Assembly (NCBI GenBank): GCA_000715855.1
Contig: KL571295.1
Coordinates: forward strand, 1-8,621
DNA length: 8,621 bases
Direction: 5' to 3'
DNA from: Actinoplanes liguriensis
Lineage (GTDB): Bacteria > Actinomycetota > Actinomycetes > Mycobacteriales > Micromonosporaceae
Shown here: positions 5,499-8,621 of the stretch, piece by piece
Layout: the number at the start of each line of letters is the position of its first letter
Position numbering within the stretch: the stretch's first letter is position 1
The notes under the pieces: generated by a model
The model's database searches: none
What the model was told of the DNA's origin: nothing
The model's input: the letters and a program-made list of their open reading frames with translations, nothing else
Program-made: the position numbers and the translations under genes

Positions 5499-6091
5499 TC
5501 GATGCCCTGCTGTCCCTTGCGGCCCGCGTCCATCGGGTGCTTTACCTTGGTCATCTCGGTGACCAGGTCGGCCGCGGCGATCAGGTCGGGGTGCGCGTCC
5601 CGCCCGGTGATCACGACGTGCTGCGTGCCCGGCCTGGCCGACAGCGTCTCGACGACGTCGGCGACGTCGACCCAGCCCCACTTCATCGGGTAGGTGAACT
5701 CGTCCAGCACGTAGAACCGGAACGTCTCGGCCGCCAGGTCCCGCTTGATCTGCGCCCAGCCCTCGGCGGCTTCGGCGGCGTGATCGCGCTCTGTCCCGGC
5801 GCGCTGGATCCAGGACCAGCCCTCGCCCATCTTGTGCCAGGTGACCGGGGTGCCGTTGACCCCGTCGAGCGCCTTGAGGGCGGTCTCCTCACCGACCTTC
5901 CACTTCTGCGACTTGACGAACTGGAAGACGCCGATCGGCCAGCCCGCGCTCCACGCGCGCAGCGCCATCCCGAACGCGGCCGTCGACTTGCCCTTGCCGG
6001 GCCCGGTGTGCACGGCGAACACCGCCTGCCGCCGGCGCTGCCGCGTGGTCAGCCCGTCGTCGGGCACGGTGGTCACTTTCCCCTGCGGCAT
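5492..6091 (-). CDS. cobO: Cob(I)yrinic acid a,c-diamide adenosyltransferase
   Basis: The 199-residue product transfers the adenosyl group from ATP to the reduced cobalt of corrinoids (CobA/CobO/BtuR family). It shows the P-loop VHTGPGKGKSTAAFGMALRA (27-46), VFQFVKSQKWKVGEE (55-69), HKMGEGWSW (86-94), the acidic strand VLDEFTYPMKWGWV (128-141), HVVITGRDAHPDL (158-170) and the usual C-terminus VKHPMDAGRKGQQGIEW (183-199). ATG 6091 is preceded by GGAAGG (6104-6099) at seven bases. Its stop TGA lies within the ATGGTGA shared with the cobB start. It follows the chelatase gene after a repeat-filled 360-nt spacer, which may weaken or regulate read-through. The residues needed for nucleotide binding all appear present. 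Confidence 0.97.
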   Translation of the reverse strand: MPQGKVTTVPDDGLTTRQRRRQAVFAVHTGPGKGKSTAAFGMALRAWSAGWPIGVFQFVKSQKWKVGEETALKALDGVNGTPVTWHKMGEGWSWIQRAGTERDHAAEAAEGWAQIKRDLAAETFRFYVLDEFTYPMKWGWVDVADVVETLSARPGTQHVVITGRDAHPDLIAAADLVTEMTKVKHPMDAGRKGQQGIEW

Positions 6092-6215
6092 TTCCCAACC
6101 TTCCCGTTCGCGGGCAGACCCCGCGCCCTGCTGCTCTCAAGGTCCGCTGAAACCAGCTTCGACTCCGCCCCGGGGGCAGAGTCAAGCCCGATCGAACACT
6201 GTCCCCCGCGTCACT
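6092..6215 (-). other. Leader segment between repeat array and cobO
   Basis: The 124 bases between the tandem repeat and the cobO ATG hold the cobO Shine-Dalgarno (6104-6099) and the hairpin at 6159-6185. I looked for a cobalamin riboswitch B12-box here and did not find one. No convincing small ORF or promoter was seen. Confidence 0.5.
6159..6185 (-). promoter_or_regulatory. Strand-biased RNA hairpin upstream of cobO
   Basis: On the minus strand GACTCTGCCCC (6183-6173) pairs with GGGGCGGAGTC (6171-6161) around a very short loop. One pair is a U-G wobble that would be an A-C mismatch in the opposite transcript, so the fold favours the operon's mRNA. It lies 68 nt before the cobO ATG, with no U-tract. 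It may stabilise a processed 3' or 5' end or attenuate transcription; function is inference. Confidence 0.45.
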
Positions 6216-6452
6216 CACGCCGCCCGACGGCAGGCACGACCCGGCAAACCACCCGTCACCGCCGCCCGACAGCCACACGCCCCCGGAAACCACGCGCCAC
6301 CGCCGCCCGACAGCGCACACGCCCCCCGGAAACCACCCGCCGCCGCCCGACAGCACACGCGACCCCCGGAAACCACCCGCCGCCGCCCGCCAGCACACGC
6401 GAAACCACCCGCCACCGCCGCCCGGAAGCGCACGCGATCCGAGACCGCCCGT
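6216..6452 (-). repeat. Tandem minisatellite (~41 bp, six units) between chelatase and cobO
   Basis: Six imperfect units start at 6216, 6257, 6298, 6341, 6381 and 6413, with lengths of 41, 41, 43, 40, 32 and 40. In plus-strand spelling each opens with (CAC)CGCCGCCCG and closes with AAACCACCCG or a close variant. A seventh partial copy (CACGCCGCCCGGCGG, 6453-6467) is the 3' end of the chelatase gene including its stop codon. Unit length is not a multiple of three, so it cannot encode a steady peptide repeat. On the mRNA strand the units are G-rich (GGGCGGCGGCGGGTGG), able in principle to form stacked G-structures. Copy variation suggests expansion and decay by slippage. Confidence 0.88.
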
Positions 6453-8476
6453 CACGCCGCCCGGCGGTAAGCGCGCTCCACGGAGGCCGCCGGAGCAACC
6501 CGCCCGGCCACGGCTTCAAGCTGCTCAAGTGGCATGACATCGGCCCGCAGAGCCGCCGCCAGCCGACGTGCCAGACCCAGCCGGATCGGCCCGGACTCAC
6601 AGTCCACGACCACGGCCGACACCCCGGCCAGGGCCGGCGCCAGGAGCAGCGGATCCGGCCCGCTCGTCGCCCGCCCGTCGGTGACCACGACCAGCAGCGG
6701 ACGCCGGCGTGGATCACGGCGGCGTTCGGTCGCGATCGTCCGGGCGGCCGCGCGCAGCCCCGCGGCGAGGGGGGTCCGGCCGCCGGTCCGCAGCGCGGCG
6801 AGCCGCATCACGCCCACCTCGTGACTGGAGGTCGGCGGCAGCACCACGTCGGCGTCGCTGCCCCGGAACGTGATCATCCCGATCCGGTCGCGGCGCTGGT
6901 AGGCGTCCCGCAGCAGCGACAGCACGGCGGTCTTGACCAGTGTCATCCGCTTGCGCGCGGCCATCGACCCGGAGGCGTCGACGACGAACAGCACGAGGTT
7001 CGCCTCCCGCCCCACGTGGATCGCCTCGCGCAGGTCCCGCGGCTCCACGACGCGGCGGCCCGGTGTCCGGGTCTCCTGAAGCGCGTTCCGATCGAGCGCG
7101 GCCCGCAGCGTGGCCGGAAGGTGCGGCGCCCCGGCGAGCTTGCCCACCGGCTTCCGTGACCCGACCACCCGGCCCCGCCGTGCGTAGGCCGGTGACCGTT
7201 TCCCGGTGTGGCCGCCCTCGCCCCGTTCCGAGATCCGCAGCGTGCGCGGCCGGAAAGCGGCCCCCGCCTGCGCCGGGTCGGCCGCTGGGCCACTCCCCCG
7301 CGGAGCGTCGCCGTCGCCGTCGTCGGCCGGCGCCGGAGCGCCACCACCGTCACCCTGGGGACCACCCGGCGGAGGACCCCCGGCGGGCCCGCCACCGTCG
7401 CCGTCCGGGCCACCGTCAGGACCACCGTCGGGGTCGTCGCCACCCTGCTCTTCCTGGGCCTGCCGCTCAGCCTCGTCCAGGGCCCGGTCCAGCTTCTCCT
7501 CATCGGTCCCGGGCGGGTCCAGCGGATCGGTCCGGCGCCGGTGCGGCAAGGCCAGCCGGGCAGCGTCGGCGACGTCCGTCGCGGTCACCCGGTCACGCCC
7601 GTGCCAGGCCGCCATCGCCACCGCGCACCGGGCCACGACGATGTCCGCGCGCATGCCGTCCACCCCGTACGCCAGGCAGATCCGCGCGATTCGGTCCAGC
7701 TCCTCGTCGGGGAGAACGACCGTCGGCAGGACGGCCCGGGCGGCGGCGATCCGGGCCGCATATTCCCGCTCGTCCGCCGCGAACCGCGTCGCGAACGCCG
7801 CCGGGTCCGCCTCGTAGGCCAGCCGCCGCCGCACGACCTCGGCCCGCTGACCGGCGTCACGTGGCGCCGCGACCGTGACGACCAGGCCGAACCGGTCCAC
7901 CAGCTGCGGACGGGGTTCCCCCTCCTCGGGGTTCATCGTGCCCACCAGCAGGAACCGCGCCGCGTGCTTGACCGACACCCCGTCCCGCTCGACGTGCGCC
8001 CGGCCCATCGCGGCCGCGTCCAGCAGCAGGTCGACGAGGTGGTCGGGCAGCAGGTTGACCTCGTCCACGTAGAGCACGCCACGGTGCGCGGCGGCGAGCA
8101 GCCCCGGCTCGTACGCCTTGACCCCGTCCGCCAGCGCCCGCTGAATGTCGAGCGTTCCGACGACCCGGTCCTCGGTGGCGCCGACCGGCAGCTCCACCAG
8201 CGTCGCCGGACGGTACATGGCGGGGGTGTCGGCGGCATGCGGACCGTCCGGGCAGTCCGGGTCCGGCGCGGCCGGGTCGCAGGCGAAACGGCAGCCGCGA
8301 ACCACGGTGACCGGCGGCAGCAGGCTCGCCAGGGCGCGCACCACGGTGCTCTTGGCGGTGCCCTTCTCGCCGCGGACCAGGACGCCACCGACCGCCGGTG
8401 ACACCGAGGTCAGCAGCAGGGCGAGGCGCAGGTCGTCGAGGCCGACCACGGCCGAGAACGGGTACGGAGTCGTCAC
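6452..8476 (-). CDS. Fused ChlI-ChlD type AAA+/VWA metal chelatase subunit (probable cobaltochelatase partner of CobN)
   Basis: The 674-residue protein joins two chelatase parts. An AAA+ ATPase (about 5-315) has Walker A GEKGTAKS (36-43), a Cys-containing insert (C62, C66, C75), Walker B GVLYVDE (133-139), sensor GTMNPEEGEPRPQLVDRFG (179-197) and a lid helix region GVDGMRADIVVARCAVA. An acidic Gly/Pro/Asp-rich linker follows (about 318-405, DPDGGPDGGPDGDGGG). Last comes a von Willebrand A domain with a complete MIDAS: DASGSM (500-505), T568 in GGRTPL, and D600 in VVTDGRAT. This is the ChlI/ChlD (BchI/BchD) layout; in non-photosynthetic actinobacteria with cob genes such fusions are thought to drive CobN-dependent cobalt insertion, replacing CobS and CobT. 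No chlorophyll gene is present, which supports cobalt over magnesium. Start GTG 8476 has GGGAGGG nine bases upstream and gives the family N-terminus (YPFSAVVGLDDL). The alternative GTG 8524 overlaps an upstream TGA by 4 nt. Confidence 0.93.
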   Translation of the reverse strand: MTTPYPFSAVVGLDDLRLALLLTSVSPAVGGVLVRGEKGTAKSTVVRALASLLPPVTVVRGCRFACDPAAPDPDCPDGPHAADTPAMYRPATLVELPVGATEDRVVGTLDIQRALADGVKAYEPGLLAAAHRGVLYVDEVNLLPDHLVDLLLDAAAMGRAHVERDGVSVKHAARFLLVGTMNPEEGEPRPQLVDRFGLVVTVAAPRDAGQRAEVVRRRLAYEADPAAFATRFAADEREYAARIAAARAVLPTVVLPDEELDRIARICLAYGVDGMRADIVVARCAVAMAAWHGRDRVTATDVADAARLALPHRRRTDPLDPPGTDEEKLDRALDEAERQAQEEQGGDDPDGGPDGGPDGDGGGPAGGPPPGGPQGDGGGAPAPADDGDGDAPRGSGPAADPAQAGAAFRPRTLRISERGEGGHTGKRSPAYARRGRVVGSRKPVGKLAGAPHLPATLRAALDRNALQETRTPGRRVVEPRDLREAIHVGREANLVLFVVDASGSMAARKRMTLVKTAVLSLLRDAYQRRDRIGMITFRGSDADVVLPPTSSHEVGVMRLAALRTGGRTPLAAGLRAAARTIATERRRDPRRRPLLVVVTDGRATSGPDPLLLAPALAGVSAVVVDCESGPIRLGLARRLAAALRADVMPLEQLEAVAGRVAPAASVERAYRRAA

Positions 8477-8485
8477 AGGGTGTTC

Positions 8486-8490
8486 CCTCC
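8486..8490 (-). promoter_or_regulatory. Ribosome binding site of the chelatase gene
   Basis: Minus-strand GGAGG (8490-8486, within GGGAGGGAA) lies nine bases before GTG 8476. The rival GTG 8524 has only a distant AGGAG, 13 bases off and inside a hairpin loop (8531-8551). This favours the shorter protein. Confidence 0.65.
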
Positions 8491-8520
8491 CGGCGGGTGT
8501 CCACGCCCGCGCGTCGGCTG

Positions 8521-8621
8521 TCACGAGCGGCCGGAGTCTCCTGACTCCCGGATCGCCGTTCCCCGCTCGTCTTCCGGCCCTGGCTCGGGCCGTGACGGGC
8601 TGCCGCCGCAGCGGATCGCTC
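8521..8621 (-). CDS. Possible C-terminal tail of an upstream gene (runs off window)
   Basis: One minus frame entering from the right edge reads AIRCGGSPSRPEPGPEDERG and so on for 33 residues to a TGA at 8523-8521. Its G/C third-position bias is slightly better than the other two frames, and its end sits 44 nt before the chelatase start (or overlaps GTG 8524 by 4 nt). The tail is Gly/Pro/Glu-rich with no recognisable domain. It does not look like the C-terminus of CobN as I know that family. With all three frames open across this short edge, the call is weak. Confidence 0.3.
   Translation of the reverse strand, partial: AIRCGGSPSRPEPGPEDERGTAIRESGDSGRS

Noticed and set aside
6092..6451. Cobalamin riboswitch upstream of cobO
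   Set aside because: No recognisable B12-box or ordered stem set was found on the minus strand; the spacer is mostly tandem repeat. A riboswitch for the operon could lie beyond 8621.
6216..6452. CRISPR array
   Set aside because: Units are contiguous and similar along their whole length, without distinct unrelated spacers; no leader or cas gene is present.
5889..6455. 188-codon minus frame starting at GTG overlapping the chelatase stop (GTGA) and crossing the repeats into cobO
   Set aside because: The repeat unit is not a multiple of three, the product is Gly/Arg/Trp low-complexity, and the frame runs about 200 nt into cobO out of phase. A short translated leader cannot be excluded, but a real protein is unlikely.
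5537..7159. 540-codon plus-strand frame across cobO, the repeats and the chelatase gene
   Set aside because: Antisense to well-identified genes; the composition (Arg/Pro/His) is that of GC-rich shadow frames.
7208..8401. 397-codon plus-strand frame opposite the chelatase gene
   Set aside because: Shadow of the AAA+/VWA gene, whose motifs are complete on the other strand.

Overview
The window is very GC-rich, uses GTG starts and G/C third codon positions freely, and carries late cobalamin biosynthesis genes. It therefore looks like a piece of an actinobacterial chromosome, probably from a Micromonosporaceae/Actinoplanes-like organism; that family placement is inference from gene content and style. 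No rRNA, tRNA, CRISPR array, phage gene or transposase was seen.

Left end (1-1024): this part is technically suspect. Bases 1-16 are the Tn5/Nextera transposase mosaic end (TGTGTATAAGAGACAG). Bases 998-1024 are two mosaic ends head to head, shortened. The 981 bases between them look like one library insert joined to the rest of the contig. That insert holds a minus-strand reading frame open along its whole length, encoding a Gly/Ser/Ala/Pro-rich protein with Trp-containing repeats. Just right of the junction lies the first 28 codons of another minus-strand gene (1025-1108), cut by the adapter.

Plus-strand pair (1347-3541): a small two-helix membrane protein of unknown function has an ideal Shine-Dalgarno. 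It is followed by a GCS2-family glutamate-cysteine ligase/carboxylate-amine ligase. A strong palindromic hairpin (3576-3613) then separates these genes from the convergent operon.

Minus-strand cobalamin operon (8621 to 3698, read right to left): an uncertain C-terminal fragment at the right edge; a fused ChlI-ChlD-type AAA+/VWA metal chelatase subunit (8476-6452); a 360-base spacer filled mostly by a ~41-bp tandem repeat; cobO, the corrinoid adenosyltransferase (6091-5492); cobB, the a,c-diamide synthase (5498-4206, overlapping cobO by 7 nt); and a stand-alone CobE/CbiG-C protein (4084-3698). Together these would supply cobalt insertion (with an unseen CobN), a,c-diamidation and adenosylation of the corrin ring.

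The least ordinary biology is in the operon's two spacers. The chelatase-cobO spacer is a G-rich (on the mRNA strand) minisatellite whose first partial unit is the 3' end of the chelatase gene. The cobB-cobE spacer holds three degenerate copies of the cobE translation-start region, including a decoy Shine-Dalgarno plus a 10-codon micro-ORF. I found no clear new multi-gene system.
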